Assembly (NCBI GenBank): GCA_003194525.1
Contig: NBIV01000035.1
Span: 124,001 to 188,000 of the forward strand
DNA: 64,000 nucleotides
Reading direction: 5' to 3'
DNA from: Gracilariopsis chorda
Taxonomy: Eukaryota; Rhodophyta; Florideophyceae; Gracilariales; Gracilariaceae
Shown piece after piece: positions 1 to 11,647 of the stretch. Position numbers and translations under genes: made by a program. Numbering within the stretch: position 1 is the first letter of the stretch; the number at the start of each line of letters is the position of its first letter. The notes below the pieces were generated by a model, which saw nothing but the letters and a program-made list of their open reading frames with translations, did not search any database and was not told the origin of the DNA.

Positions 1-1838
1 TTATCGTATGATGTCGAAGGCACGGGGATTCGTGCACCACCGTAACCTACGACTTTGGATGATGTGATAGCTTACAAGTATTGTGAGAAGGAGATGTCCC
101 GCAACTTCCGTCTCCACAACTGCAAGCTCGAAAACCTCATCGAAGTTGACGACAACAAGTCTGGCGAAAGCGAGGTATCTATTGAAGGAAGGGTACAGTT
201 CCTGCTTTCCGATCCGCCATATGGGACTCGTTTTGAGTGTCGTTTGGAGAACAGCGAACACGATATTCTGACAGAGAAGGGCATGAGCAGGTCAGCGAGG
301 AGGTCGTCAAAGCTTCTACGTCCTGGTGGACATATTATACAGTTCTGCTCATGGGATGAGGTACCGTTGTGGCGGAATGTGCTACGGAACGTTACCTACA
401 TGGATGACTCTGATACGATGCGTTACTCCTTTGTCGTCGACGAACAACCCCTCCATTTCGTACGGTCTTTAGGTAATACGACGGGTAACATAAGGAGAAG
501 AAGTTGCCGGTTGCACCAGACGACAGAATACGCTGTACATGCTGTTCGTTCTGGAGTTCCTTATGCACAACAGCACCCGATGGTCAAATATGAGAACTTC
601 AATTATGTTGCTTCACGATACCCAGCGTATCATGCAATCATGGATCAGGTGCCGCCGATGTCAAATAGTGAGATGCTCATGTGGTCTGTGAAAAACCCGG
701 ATGGGAAGTATACGAGGAAGAGGGTGCGACCGGAACAGAAGTGTAGGGCACTGTTGAAAGAGCTGATTTGCAGCTTCAGTCAGCCAGGAGACCTCGTGAT
801 GGACATGTTTGCCGGAACGTTCTCGACAGCGATGGCGTGCATGGAACTGCCCAAGCATCGGAAGTATTTGGGGTGTGAACCGGACAAAGCTTGCTTTGAA
901 CACGCCAGGCATGGCGCTATTGTTCGCTTCGCTTCCATAATACGGGAAGGATAAACTGATATTGAGAAGAGCCAGGAGCTTCGAAAGATGGCCCATTGTG
1001 TTTCCTCTGCATTCCCAATGGGAAGAAGCAGGCACACCGTGTTATGGAGGGCTGTCGACGGATTTCCACCGTACCAACTTCTTCCCCCACACCTTGTCGA
1101 CTTTCTCTCCACTTTGTGGCAAATTGAAATTCTAGGGAAGTTGGGAAGGAAGAAAGCTATGGATTGATGGCCGAAGGAGGTGCAGGGAAGAATGAATCTG
1201 GAGAACATGAATTCTCTATTGGCAATGGAGGCTGTGCAATATGGGTTGCGAGTGGGCAAGTCTACTATTCGTCACGAAAAGGCTGGTGTTGGAGTGTTTG
1301 CAACTCGTCGAATTGCTGCAGGCGAGGTAGTGTGCTATTTCTACGGGACGTTAGTTTATCATGACCTTTCGAATCGGAAAGAAGTGCACAAGACCTACGG
1401 GGAAAGAGTCATGGGTGTGACGAAGGATCGCTTCCGCAAGTATGCGGTGGAGATAGAAGTCTACGGTCAACAGTTCCGATCACTTCCTCATCGAAAACAG
1501 CTGACAAATTGGCATGGAAAACAAGCAAACCCCATTTTATGGCTGGTTCCTGCCCCTTTTTGTATTGCGGGGTATATCAACGATTCAAAGTACGTGGAAG
1601 GAGATAAACAGTTAGATGCCATGGTGGATGGCCTCCTGAAAAAAGGGAGGCTAATGTGCGAATGAAACGGACACCGGGAGTGGGACGAACACCAGGGGGA
1701 ATAACGGACTACAAACTTATTAAGATGGAGGCGACAGCCAACATAGAGCAAGGAGAGGTACTCTTCGCCAGATACGGTGATGTTTATGACTGGCAAACCC
1801 ATTTGAATGTGGAGGATGGAATGATAGTCATTGATTAG
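1..1838 (+). pseudogene. Fused DNA amino-methyltransferase and SET-domain protein, copy 1 (broken)
   Basis: Part 1 (about 55-954) looks like a beta-class N6-adenine/N4-cytosine methyltransferase. It has the catalytic DPPY at 211-222, then an LRPGGHIIQFCSW strand, then the AdoMet-binding FAGT at 808-819. The order IV before I defines the beta class in known families. Part 2 (about 1200-1838) looks like a SET lysine methyltransferase: GVGVFATRRIAAGE near the start, then AGYINDSKY in the place of the family's RFINHS, then ANIEQGEVLFARYGDVYDW. Both parts lie in one frame, interrupted by stops at 43-45, 952-954 and 1165-1167. All three are sense codons in the other copy. A frameshift in an A run at 1639-1644 (6 A here, 7 in copy 2) splits off the SET C-terminus. 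The N-terminus lies outside the window. DPPY is intact here, unlike in copy 2. Confidence 0.8.
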
Positions 1839-2134
1839 TTTGTTGTTATAAACCTTTGTCCACAGCTTGGCTAAAGGGCGAAGCTTATTATTTGAACGGA
1901 TGTGTAGTCCTAACTTAGGAGAACATCACTTTTCGGTAAGGATAGAAGATAAAAAGCGATATAGATGTGACACAGAAACGTCCATTTTCGGTACCACGGA
2001 GGATTGTATTCTCAAGATTTCACTAAAAACAAAGATTTTTGTGCGCATTGGGTGGCGAGAGTTTCCCGGACAACACACGGCGTGCGCCATCCCAGAGTGT
2101 CACTAGCCACTTGCGCAAGAGGTTTGACTCCAAG
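1839..2134 (+). other. Spacer between the two plus-strand genes of the element
   Basis: This stretch follows the stop of the methyltransferase-SET gene and precedes the ATG of the next gene. An open frame at 1867-2106 is preserved in copy 2 (33334-33573) but begins with TTG and has no ATG or recognisable domain. I read it as non-coding sequence, probably the 3' end of the first transcript and the promoter and leader of the second. Its conservation is no higher than that of the element in general. Confidence 0.5.
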
Positions 2135-4538
2135 AATGGCGCCAAAGGGAAAGAAGTGAGGCCTGGCAAGGGGTGGTGCGGCGAGTGCGCCTAAGACGCG
2201 GCAAAAGGCTATTGAGGAGCGAACCGCGAGTGAAATCAAAGCGAAATCATGTGTTCCCAGGAGCGGATTATCGGGGAGGAGGTCAGGAGAAGGTGCTTCG
2301 AAAAGGGGAGGAAAAGGTGGGGCAAAGAACGTCGGATCCGAGCGCACGACGAGTGAGAATTTGAAGGCTGATGCCCATGCGCATGTAGCAGGCGGGAGAG
2401 ATTCGGTTCGAGGACAGCGATCTATGCCTGGGTCTGGTGGTGGGTTGTAGGGTAAGAAAGGGTCGGTTGCTAGGAGAAGGGAAGAGGTACCAGATCAGGG
2501 AGGGTTGAAAGCAAATGCGCGGGTCGAAGACCGAAATAAAGATGGAGAAATGCTGGAAAGGAAACAAATGGAAGAGGCAGTTGCGCTGAAGAGAGGTGCC
2601 GCCCCAAGGGGAAATCAATATGGAGGAGAGGTAAATGTCTCTTTGGAACACAGTGATAGGGACGAAGAGGATCACATTTTGAAGGAGAGATGGACGAGAG
2701 ATATGATCAACGAAGGAGTGGGACGCCGCTCTAATTTAAAGGAAACGCGAGAAGTGGAAGAAGTGGTCAGAGCGACGGATGGAATACTGGAAGCATCGAA
2801 AAGCGGAGACCGTACAAGCACACTCGTGCAGACGCGAAAGGTGCAAATGGCTGAAAACTTGGAAAGTGATAGAGAAAGCAGAACTCCGCAGACTCTGGAA
2901 GGCATGCGAGAGAGAAAATGAATTGTTCATCGGTCGCCAAGTGAACCTGCTGACGAGCAAAACCTGCCTGTCAACGTTTTGGGAGATGCAGGAAATGATG
3001 ACATCGGTGTGATGTCTTGATCTTCGTTAGTTGAGAGGGTCAATATGTTGAAGGCTGAACTCCGGCAGATCAAAGGGGACCACTGCAGCCTAAAGATGTC
3101 GCTGAAGCTGACGCAAGAGGAACTGAAGAGGATGAGAGAAGAGATGAGCGAGAAGAATATATTGATAGATAGCTTACGGGAATGGATGAAGGTTGGGAGA
3201 GGGGAGAGAAAGGGATCTGAAGGTGAAAATGTCTTGAGAGGGCGTAGGAAGTATGTAGTTAATGTGCAAGAGAGTTTTTATGGGTTTGACAGGGTAGTAT
3301 ATGATAGGTTGTTGTACTATGCGAAGGTGGAGGTATCGGAGCTTTGTTTTACTTCGGAGGGTGTGGAAAGGAACTGGACGAATCGATGCGAAGTATTGGG
3401 GAAGGGAAAAGAGGGGAGTGTGTTTGTTGTGGGAGGAAAGGAGATTGTACCTCGATGTCCGTTTGAAATTGCGTCTGAGATGAGGTCATATACGCCTTCG
3501 TCGCGAGGAGGAAGTAATGAACTATTGAAGTACTTGGTTGGCGTTGAGATTGAGTGGGAGAGATGGGAGTCGATTTGTGAAGCGTGTAGGAAAGATCAAT
3601 GCGTGCGGGAGGTTGTTGCGGACAGGTGTTTGAGGCAACGTATGAAGCAGAAGTTGAGTGATGTGATTGGGGTTCGGAAGCGTGCGGCACGGGACAAAAT
3701 GTTTTCGTTGCTTGGATATGACTTGATAGCCAGACGTATGAGACCGCGAGAGGGGACGGAGCTAGACATCGAGTGGAAGAAGCAGTTAGAGGAAGCAAAG
3801 AGGAAATTCAAGGGGGATGGGGAGGCGAAGAGCGGTAGTTTATGTTCTTGGAGGATGAAAACAATCGAAGATCTTACGTATTCTGGATTTCAGGTTGCTG
3901 GGCGGCTGAGAGAGTTTAGAGAAGGGGACATGTACTTCAAGAACGGGGCTGCGGTGGAAGTGTTGGAAGAATTCATGGGATATGAGGTGGGAACGTAAAT
4001 GGAGGGAAAGATGGAGTACGTTGATGGGACAGTGATGCATTTGGCTCGTTTGGATGCGTGGATCAGATGTGTTTTGACGGCAATGCACACAGATGTGGGG
4101 CGTGGAGGAAGACGGCAGTTGTTATTTTCTGCATTGTACTGTGAGTATCTTCCGCTCGCGGTAGAGAATATACTTGGTGTGGCGTGGGAGAGGGTGAGAG
4201 AGCTACATCATAAAGAATTGGAGAATGAAGGTTGCGATGAGGGTGAACCGCGTTTTATAGCTGGCAATGGAGATAGAGAAGTGACGGTAGCGCTGTGGAT
4301 ACCTTCGAAGCGGAGGATATACTTGGCAGTGAAAGATGAATACTTTTTCGAACATATGACGAAACGGCTGGGAGGGGTGCTGGACTGTTATGTTGCTGCG
4401 TGTCGGCCAGAAGATTTGTGGATGAAGAGGTTGGTGAAAGAGAGTCGAGATGTAGGGAGAGGTGAGGCGACGGATCATGTCGAGGCGCAGTGGGAGGAAG
4501 GTCTGGGAGGTTATGAAGAACAAGTTGAAGAAGAATAG
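2135..4538 (+). pseudogene. Second element protein: basic N-terminus, coiled coil, conserved unknown region (broken)
   Basis: I do not recognise the family. The start is ATG 2135 (MAPKGKK), matching the intact start in copy 2 at 33603. The first ~130 codons are rich in K, R, G and S. A charged helical segment with heptad-like character follows (about 3045-3200, with LTQEELKRMREEMSEKN). A longer conserved region ends at 4538 with an acidic tail. Copy 1 is broken at 2156-2158 (TGA where copy 2 has CGA), at 3018-3020 (TGA for CGA) and at 3996-3998 (TAA where copy 2 has GAA). The ORFs at 2505-2921, 3045-3998 and 3999-4538 share one frame. Second genes of CACTA-type transposons often encode DNA-binding accessory proteins. 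A similar job here is inference from position and charge only. Confidence 0.6.
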
Positions 4539-4560
4539 TGTTCCTGGTGGAACGGGTGGT

Positions 4561-6958
4561 TTACTCATGTGTTTTAGATTGTGGGGCGTAAGGCTTTGAA
4601 GAGGTGTCACGATAGAATCGGTTGATGTAGAAACGATGGAAGCGCCAGTGAAGACGAGGAGTGAATGGCGGGGCGGGGTAGTCTTCTCGAATGACGTGGA
4701 CTGCACCTAGAATGGAGGTGGAAGGAATGAGGCCGAACCAAGGAGATACGTTGTCGTCGGTGGAAGGTTTGGAGATGGGAACTGGATCGGTGGTGTGGTC
4801 CCGCTCGTCATCGGTTGACCACCGAAGGCAGACGCAGTTGAGGGTGATATCGACATTGTCGCGGGGTGGTACGAGTTCAAGGAATTGTACGAAAGCGAAT
4901 TCCTTTGTAATGAGGGTGGAAGAGCTTGAAAAGGGGGAAGGTAGTTTGAAGCGAACTAAGGCAATGAGCTTGGAGACCCATACAGTGGGTGTGGATGGAG
5001 AGGAGGAGTTGGTTCCTGCGACAAGGATATGGGAGAACTTTGGTGATCTGGAAAGTCCGAATGATGGAACGGCGAAGATGCGCTGGAGGAGAGGGACGGA
5101 GGGTTCTTGGAGGACGAGTTCGTTTCGTTCTTGGTTGTAATTGTGTAGTGTTGGGATGTAACCGCCGACGACGTATGCGGAGTTGACGAAGGTGAGACGA
5201 GTTTGACGGGGGTTGTTGGGTGAGGGATTTAGCTTGAGATATTCGATGGAAAGGGAGACGAAGGAATGAAGTGTGGTGGGACCTAGTTGTGAGATGATGG
5301 AGAGCGTGTCTGAGGAGAAGAGTTCTTGAATAAATTTTGGACTTGCGTTGGGGGTGGATGCAAGGTACTTTGCGGCTGTGAAGATGTCGTAGAAGGAAAG
5401 ATGTTTTCCGTCACGTACGAAGAAGGGTTTGCGTGGTTGCGGTTGAGTTTGAGGTCGAGCATGGGAGGATAGGGAAGGGTCTGCGGAAAGTTGATTCCAG
5501 TCTTTGAAGAGATTGAAGCGGTATATAGCACGGATGGTTTCTTTATAGGCGGTGGCTCTTCGCTTGGAAGTTTTGGAGTAATGTGATTTGAAGAGGACGT
5601 GGGCGTGCTCGAAGATGCCTGCGTCGTTGAAGCGGAGACCCCCGTATCGGCGTATGTCTTCGACGATGTGGTCGGGGAGATGGAACTTGAGGGTGCCGAG
5701 GTGCGAGGAGTGGCAGGGTCCGAGAATGGATGCGGCTGTGACTTTGAAGGATCTGATGTGTTTTTCGAGAGATAGGAGGGAGGTGTCTGTCCATTCGGGG
5801 GACGAGTTGTATCGCATAGCGGAGAGAAGGAGGTCTGTGTACTTGGTGAAGACAGAAGTGATGTGGGAGGAGTCGGTTTCTTTGCAGCATCTGTCGAAGA
5901 AGGCTCCGATGAAGGAGAAGACCATGTCGAGGGTGCGGTAATCCTTTGCCTCCAGCATTCCTCGTAAGCCTTCTGTGGTGAAGAAGCCGTTGAAGGCTTG
6001 GTAGTTGTATGTGAAGGGGATATGAGTTGATGGAGGAGCTCTTGAGTGAGGTGGCGGACTTATCGCAGTATAACTGGACGAGACCGACGAAAGATTCCAT
6101 ACCGGTTGTTTCGGGTGTGTGCCAGACTATGTCATTGATGTGGCACTGCATGATGGCTTGTTTGAAGCCAGGAACGACTTTGTTTCCAAAGGCGGCGGCC
6201 ATAGGATGGGCGAAGGCGGGGGTGGAAGAGGAGGAAGGGGAAGATTGGGAGACGGGTGGGAAGAAGGAGTTGTTGAAGTGTGCGAGAGCGAGTTGTTGCT
6301 TCAGGATGTCTGTGGCGGGTTTTTGGGAGAGGGTCGCGGAGAAGGAGTTGTGCTCGTCGGTGAGTGTGAGAGGGAGGAAGCCGGTGGAGCTGATGCGTTC
6401 CTTGAGGAGGTGTTCTTGGAGTGCGGGGCACTACTTTGCGGAGGAGATGGATTTCTGGAAGAATGACTTGGAGAAGTCTGGGTGGTTGAGAAGGGAGATG
6501 AGTTCGTCGGCTTTGCGTGTGCTGAAGGAGGAAGCGATGGAGGAGATGCAGAGGACGAGTTGCTCGAGATGGGAGTTGTTGAGGAGAGGGGAGGGGGATT
6601 GGGACGAGGTATGGGGAGGTGGGTTTGAGGAGGAGACTGAACAGAGGGCGTGACTTGCCATGTGGTGTGCGTATTGTGTTTGGAGGGAAAGGGAGGCCTG
6701 TTGGATGTGATAGGGTTCATCTTCGGCGAGGGGGACGTTGTCGGAGGGGCAGTATGAGGGAGTGGGAGGAGGAATGGTGGAGAGGTTTGGAACGGATTTT
6801 CGTCGCTTGGTCCTTGGAGGGAACTGCACGGGAGCGTTGGCGGAGGAGGAAGGGCGTTTGTCGGGAGTGAGTCGATGAGGGCACCTGCGTTGGTGACTCT
6901 GGAGAGAGAACGTGGTGCGGCTATAGAAGGTGCAACGGAGATGGCAACAGGGTATCAT
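4561..6958 (-). pseudogene. Transposase-like protein with N-terminal C2HC finger, copy 1 (broken)
   Basis: Minus-strand gene convergent with the two plus-strand genes. I chose ATG 6958-6956 because it directly precedes a finger, MIPCCHLRC...LQSHQRRC (C-x3-C-x12-H-x3-C). The upstream open frame to 7156 has only TTG. A proline/serine-rich linker follows, then a globular region. The C-terminal part (ORF 4561-5958) contains LGTLKFHLPDHIVEDIRRYG followed by FEHAHVLFKSHYSKTSKRR. This resembles the KFH...DI.R.G...E..H...K..Y..T.KR stretch after the catalytic core in CACTA/Plavaka-type transposases. A TAG at 6431-6433 (copy 2 has CAG) and a one-base frameshift near 6000 break it. I could not identify the upstream catalytic acidic residues, so a transposase assignment is tentative. 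Confidence 0.5.
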
Positions 6959-7488
6959 GGCGGGGGAAGGAGAACGGAGAACGGGTTGCTTGGAAAGAGA
7001 GAAGGGAGGGTGGTGGCGGAGTGGGATATCGGGGAGCGTAATATTATGGCGCACGTAGATGAGGTGGTGCACGTGATGCAGAGCGTCTTTTCGTAGGGCG
7101 TGGGGTAGAGCATGCGATGCAGGGAGCAGGTCGGGCAACGGGTGATAGAAAGCCAAAGCTATTTGGTTATGTACACGCTATGTTTCTATTCTATATATTC
7201 TATCTATTCTATTTTGCTATTTGAAGGGGCACTCGCTCAGGACCAGTAAGATTTGGATTCCACGTGCACCTGAGAGGGTAGGTATTTGTGGAGTCTGGCG
7301 CTAGTTTTACCTCCAAAGAAACTGGGAAATGTCTAGTATACTGCTCGTCTTTTGTGCCAAGCAAACTAGCTCTGTGCTATGTATGGAATTATTTCGAGAA
7401 ATTTGATTCATTCAAAATTGGGTTTGAAGAGTCGTTATTCGTTCATTTTAATTCTTTACCTTTTGAATGCCAAACAAGCATCCCGAAA
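6959..7488. other. Right subterminal region of copy 1 with CTATT-type simple repeat
   Basis: This region lies between the first ATG of the minus-strand gene and the right end of the element, so it should hold that gene's promoter and leader. At about 7183-7226 it carries a run of degenerate TCTAT/CTATT units (a slightly different array occurs in copy 2 at 37142-37180). The last bases, gccaaacaagcatccc, are the proposed right terminal inverted repeat. No other gene is apparent. Confidence 0.5.
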
Positions 7489-8197
7489 GCACCGACGAAG
7501 CCGTGAAGACGGAGGCTCACCACTCAGGAACCCCCCAGGGAGTTCTCCAAAAAGATACAGCAATCAAAAGCTCTGACAGTCCGCAGTCCAGAGAGCCCCT
7601 AAGATCAACAAATCCGTGGCGGGTTCCCGAGCAACAACGTTTGCAAATCTCGTGGTATTCCAGGGGGGCGGTGGAGAACCGTCGCGACAGAGATGCAGGG
7701 AGGCGGTTTGTACGGGCCACGGCGCATATGCAACCGAAAATGAGTGATCGAGCTGCGTGCGAATGCACTACACGATTTTCCACCTACAGACGGCTGTACA
7801 GGGCACCAGTAAACGGTTCCTTGCGTTCCAGCGCCACGTTTGCGTTACCTCAGTGATTGAATCCGTTGCACCGGAGCTCAAAACGACTAAATACCGAGCT
7901 CGCTTACCTTCGCGGGGCCATCAACCGTAATAAACCAATTAATAAACCTGGATATATTTCAAGTGTTTCCACGAGAACGTTCTTTTCTAGCCCTACTGTA
8001 AGGAGCGACCTTCTGGGTCCATGTCGTTGTTTCCCATGAATGGGTCAGCCGAAACCGACTTTTCCGGTCTGCCAGCGCTACTTTGATGATAAGAGCGACC
8101 GGTAGATGATTCCAACGAAATGGAACGTTTCCCATTGCCCGCATTACTAGTCTCAGCAAAAGCTTCCCTGAAAGGGGTATGTTCCTCAAATCTGACT
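7489..8197 (-). other. 3' remnant of gypsy element 1, no gene assigned
   Basis: The sequence lies downstream of the integrase tail of element 1 and runs into the end of the methyltransferase-SET transposon. Short open frames occur on both strands, none with a domain I recognise. By comparison with element 2, a chromodomain and 3' LTR might be expected further downstream, but I see neither. The most likely reading is a decayed polyprotein tail cut off at about 7489. Confidence 0.4.
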
Positions 8198-8632
8198 TCA
8201 CTTTCTACCAGAAGCATGGTGTACCGTGCGCGTGGTAGCATTTCCAGTTTGGGCTTCAGTCTCACTTCTGAGTGCCTCAACTTGGTTAGATCCAGCAGAT
8301 GCCGGGGCAACCAGGCGAGAAATTGCTGCGCTTTCCCCCTCCTTAGGTTGGGATACGGCATTTGCATCCAGGACCGTATTCGGGGTATTCACTCGCGTAG
8401 AGTGCGTACTGGTACCTCGAGAGAGTACGAGGTTACCTTTTGGAGGTTCCAATAGATCAGGTAGTTCAGCCAAACCACGAAACGGGTGCGGTAGTACTGA
8501 GGGTCGGGGCGTAGGAGCGTCCAACTCAGTGGCACCATTTGTGGTTGATCTTCCAGGGTTACTGTCCGTCGACGGAGAAATAACTTCCTGTGAAGGACTG
8601 GGCGCGCGGCAAACGCGATCGAGTGATACCTG
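8198..8632 (-). pseudogene. Low-complexity tail after integrase, gypsy element 1
   Basis: The minus-strand frame at 8524-8198 is rich in proline, serine, threonine and acidic residues and follows the integrase C-terminus. It shares composition and position with the tail of element 2 at about 19282-19728, including a PKEGE motif in both (AVSQPKEGE here). In chromoviruses such a linker often separates the integrase from a C-terminal chromodomain. No domain is visible here. Confidence 0.4.
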
Positions 8633-10223
8633 TTAGTGCTGATTATCGATTTCCAGCACGATGGTGTCCTCTTGAACTGAAACCACTCGATAGGGTCCAC
8701 TCGCAATCAGCGATAATTTATGGCGACGTTCCTTCTCAGGATTATAGTATTCCTTGCGTAGGAACACGTAGTCACCAGCCCGGAGACGGGGTAGCGGCAT
8801 ACGAATTATTGCGTCAAAATTCCGCTTGTATGCGGCCTCAACTTTCTCCATTGAGGTACGAGCGACAGGAACCATCTTGGTGAGCCAATTCTTCCACGAA
8901 TCGCGATATAAACCCGGGGATGGGTAACTATCCAAGGTTGGCTGGGCCTCGATTCCCAGGGATGGCGGAACTCTCGACAAAACCAATTCAAATGCGGATA
9001 GAGATGTTACCCGGTGAATGGTTGTTGTACGCGTATGTGATCGCGTCGGTGTAAAGGTCCCAAGACTTGGGGTGATCGGCGACGTACGCTCGTAAAGCAC
9101 CGAGGAGCGTACGGTTAAACCTTTCTACCTGCCCATTACTCTGGGGGTGATAAGTAGTAGTGAACATATTACTAATATCCAGGATTCTGCAAACATCTTT
9201 TAAGAGCTTCGATGTGAACTGCGAGCCATTGTCGGAGAGCAACTGCACCGGGGGACCGTAAACAAAAACCCAATGGGTGACGAATGCTTGAGCCACTGTC
9301 GCAGCTTTACTCCGCTTCAGAGGAACAGTTCTTACGAGCTTTGAAAACCTATCAGTGATAACCAGTTGATACTGATTGCCTCTCGGGGTTCTGATAAGCT
9401 CTCCCAAAATATCGATCGCCACGAATTCGAGTGGTCCCCGTGCTGGGAATAACGTTAAATTCTTAGAAGGCTTCCGAAGTCTGATATTTTTCTTAGAAAA
9501 CTCGGAGCAAGAGCTTCGAACCGCGTAAAAGTCAAAAGCCATTGCAGGCCAATAAAAGTCTGTTCTTAGAGTGAGATACAACTTCCTTCCTCCCGGGTGG
9601 GCTCCAAGCTTCACATGGTGCGAGAGATGTAAAACAAGACTCTGTAGAGAGTGAAGCACCACAATCTGGAGGGTTGATTCTACCAAACGGACTAGGCATC
9701 CATGGTCGCTGGTAGCAAAGGGTAGGTTGTATCCACCATTAAGACGGGCGCGAACCTGTGCGCAAAAGGGGTCAGTCTGCTGTTCTCTAATCATCTCTTC
9801 AGGTGTAATGGGGAAAAATGAACCGGCAACCGGTTCGGCCGTCTGTGCGGTGAGAATGTCGTCACACAAGTCATCCGAAAATTCTGCATAACTCTTGAGG
9901 TCGCCAGCCATGAAACAGGGTATATCAGTATCTCCAGTAGATTCTGCTTCCGCAGAGGTTCCCAGGCGGGAAAGAGCGTCTGCCTGACAGTGGAAGGTTC
10001 CCTTCTTGTACACCACTTCGAAGTCGAATTCCGAAAGTCGGAGACGCCAACGCATCAGACGACCCAAGGGCTGGGTGATTTCCACTAACCACCGGAGGCA
10101 AGAATGATCCGTGTGCACTCGGAAATGGGTTCCCATCAGGTAGGGCCTGAGTGTGGATAAAGCCCATACAATGGCAAGGCATTCATTCTCAGATACTGAG
10201 TAATTCCATTCATGCACATTCAA
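8633..10223 (-). pseudogene. RNase H and integrase domains, gypsy element 1 pol
   Basis: RNase H: the frame opens just after an in-frame stop at 10236-10238 and contains SVSENECLAIVWAL and VHTDHSCLRWL, the second and third catalytic regions; the first (ETDASANQVG) lies before the stop. Integrase: a core with FVAIDILGEL, LLSDNGSQF and HPQSNGQVERF supplies the D, D and E, with 35 residues between the second D and the E, as in retroviral integrases. A frameshift near 9005-9015 moves the C-terminal domain to the ORF at 9100-8633, which has the RHKLSLIASGPYRVVS segment of the GPY/F-type module. The catalytic triad is intact, but the polyprotein cannot be made in one piece. Confidence 0.85.
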
Positions 10224-10235
10224 CGAGCGGGACCA

Positions 10236-11609
10236 CTACCCAATGGGGTGTCGCTCGCCCGACTCATCGAGTTGAAACAGAGCACAACCAACCTGGTTCG
10301 CACTGGCATCGGTTTCCACTTCATAAGGTAACCGAGGCTTGGGAAGCGCCAAAGTAGGCGGAGACGTCACAGCTTTAACCAAAGCCGTGAAGGCAGATGC
10401 CTCAGCATCGCCAAACAAGTCCAGTTCAACTGTTTGTCCTCTTGTAAGGAGTTTGTTCAATCGGGCAGCAATATCCGCGAAGTTCGGAACAAAACGTCGA
10501 TACACGTTACACAGGCCTAGGAAGGATCGAAGCTCTGTCTGCGTGGTTGGACGTTTAGCCTCCTTTAAGGATTTCACCCGAACTTCGTCGATTGAAAGCT
10601 TCCTGGGGCGAATGATATGCCCAAGGTACTTAACCGACTCGGTGAAAAAGTCACACTTCTTGAGTTTCAATGTGATTCCTGCATCATGCAGCACCCTCAT
10701 CACATCTCGCACATGAGAGAGGTGCTCATCCAAATTATTGGAAAACACGACAATGTCGTCCAGATACACCAGAGAAGGTGTCCACTTGAACCTAGCGAGA
10801 AGGATATCAACCGCTCGCTGAAACGTTGCGGGGGCATTCGTTAAGCCAAAGGGCATGCGCCGAAAACGGTATAAGTCCTGATGGCACACAAAAGCCGTCT
10901 TGTCTTTGTCTTCTTCCCTGACAGGGACTTGCCAATAACCCCAATTAGCGTCCAGGGTGGTAAAGACATTTGCGCTCCCAAGAGAGTCGATGTATTCGTC
11001 CATCCGGGGAATCGGATATACATCTTTCACCGTAACCACGTTTAACTCTCGGTAATCGATGCAGAATCTCCAAGATCCATCCGGTTTCGGAACTAGCGCG
11101 ACTGGCGACGCCCAAGAAGACTGAGCGGGCTCGATGACGCCAGCGCGTAGCATCTTCTCAACTTGAGATTTTTTCTCCTCCCGTGTCTTCGGTCCAGCTC
11201 TGTAAGGGTGTTGTGAAATGGGCAGAGTGCTCGGACGTAAGGAAATACAGTGCTCTATGACTCCAATTGTTCCTAGAGTCCCATCCCACATAGGAGTGAA
11301 TTCGCGCAGCATTTCGCGTACCCTCTCCCGATGAGATTCCGGTATATGCTTCAAATCAAGAGCCATTAACTCCTTAAAAGGATTCGTTTCTTGGCTGCCA
11401 GGTAATACGGGTTTGACATCCGAGGGTTCAGAGGGTGTTGAACCCGAAATCTTCTTGACGTTCTCCGACATATGCTTGGTTTGTAAGAAAGCGGCTTCCT
11501 CCCCCTCCTTAGGGTCAGATACTCCGAGGACCTGTTCAAAGGGAATCTTTGTTGCAACTACCGCCTTAGGGTGAGGCAAGACAGAACCAATACCTTGCTT
11601 CTTAACCAA
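10236..11609 (-). pseudogene. Reverse transcriptase, gypsy element 1 pol
   Basis: The 457-residue frame starts in the protease-RT linker. It contains the RT core: SPVALVPKPDGSWRFCIDYR, IPRMDEYIDSLG, the RMPFGLTNAPATFQ segment and the catalytic YLDDIVVF. It then enters RNase H (YEVETDASANQVGCALF) before the stop at 10236-10238. All usual gypsy RT motifs are present, so the RT fold looks intact. The frame is offset from the upstream protease ORF by a frameshift near 11650-11700. The frame lacks a start codon of its own because it is part of a gag-pol polyprotein. Confidence 0.88.
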
Positions 11610-11647
11610 ATACTGGCACGATTTTCCAAAGTTGGCAACTAAGACCT

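Larger units (their letters stand above)
1..7488. mobile_element. Methyltransferase-SET DNA transposon, copy 1 (left end outside window)
   Basis: This segment is a second copy of the element at 30409-37444: base 1 aligns with 31467, and similarity continues collinearly to about 7488, where it meets unrelated retrotransposon sequence. In the first 180 aligned bases I count 7 differences. It holds two plus-strand genes (methyltransferase-SET fusion; basic coiled-coil protein) and one convergent minus-strand transposase-like gene. About 1.06 kb of the left end lies outside the window. The right limit is uncertain by about 15 bases, because weak similarity between the copies (mostly transitions) may continue to about 7503. 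This copy keeps the transposase C-terminus that copy 2 has lost. Confidence 0.8.

Noticed and set aside
780..1259. 159-residue minus-strand ORF (and its twin at 32246-32725)
   Set aside because: It is the antisense shadow of the methyltransferase-SET gene; the plus strand has the recognisable motifs.
1..1838. Bacterial restriction-modification methyltransferase or contamination
   Set aside because: The methyltransferase is in phase with a SET domain, occurs twice, and both copies sit among eukaryotic transposons.
1867..2106. 79-residue ORF conserved in both copies
   Set aside because: It starts with TTG, has no ATG or domain, and conservation is no higher than the rest of the element.
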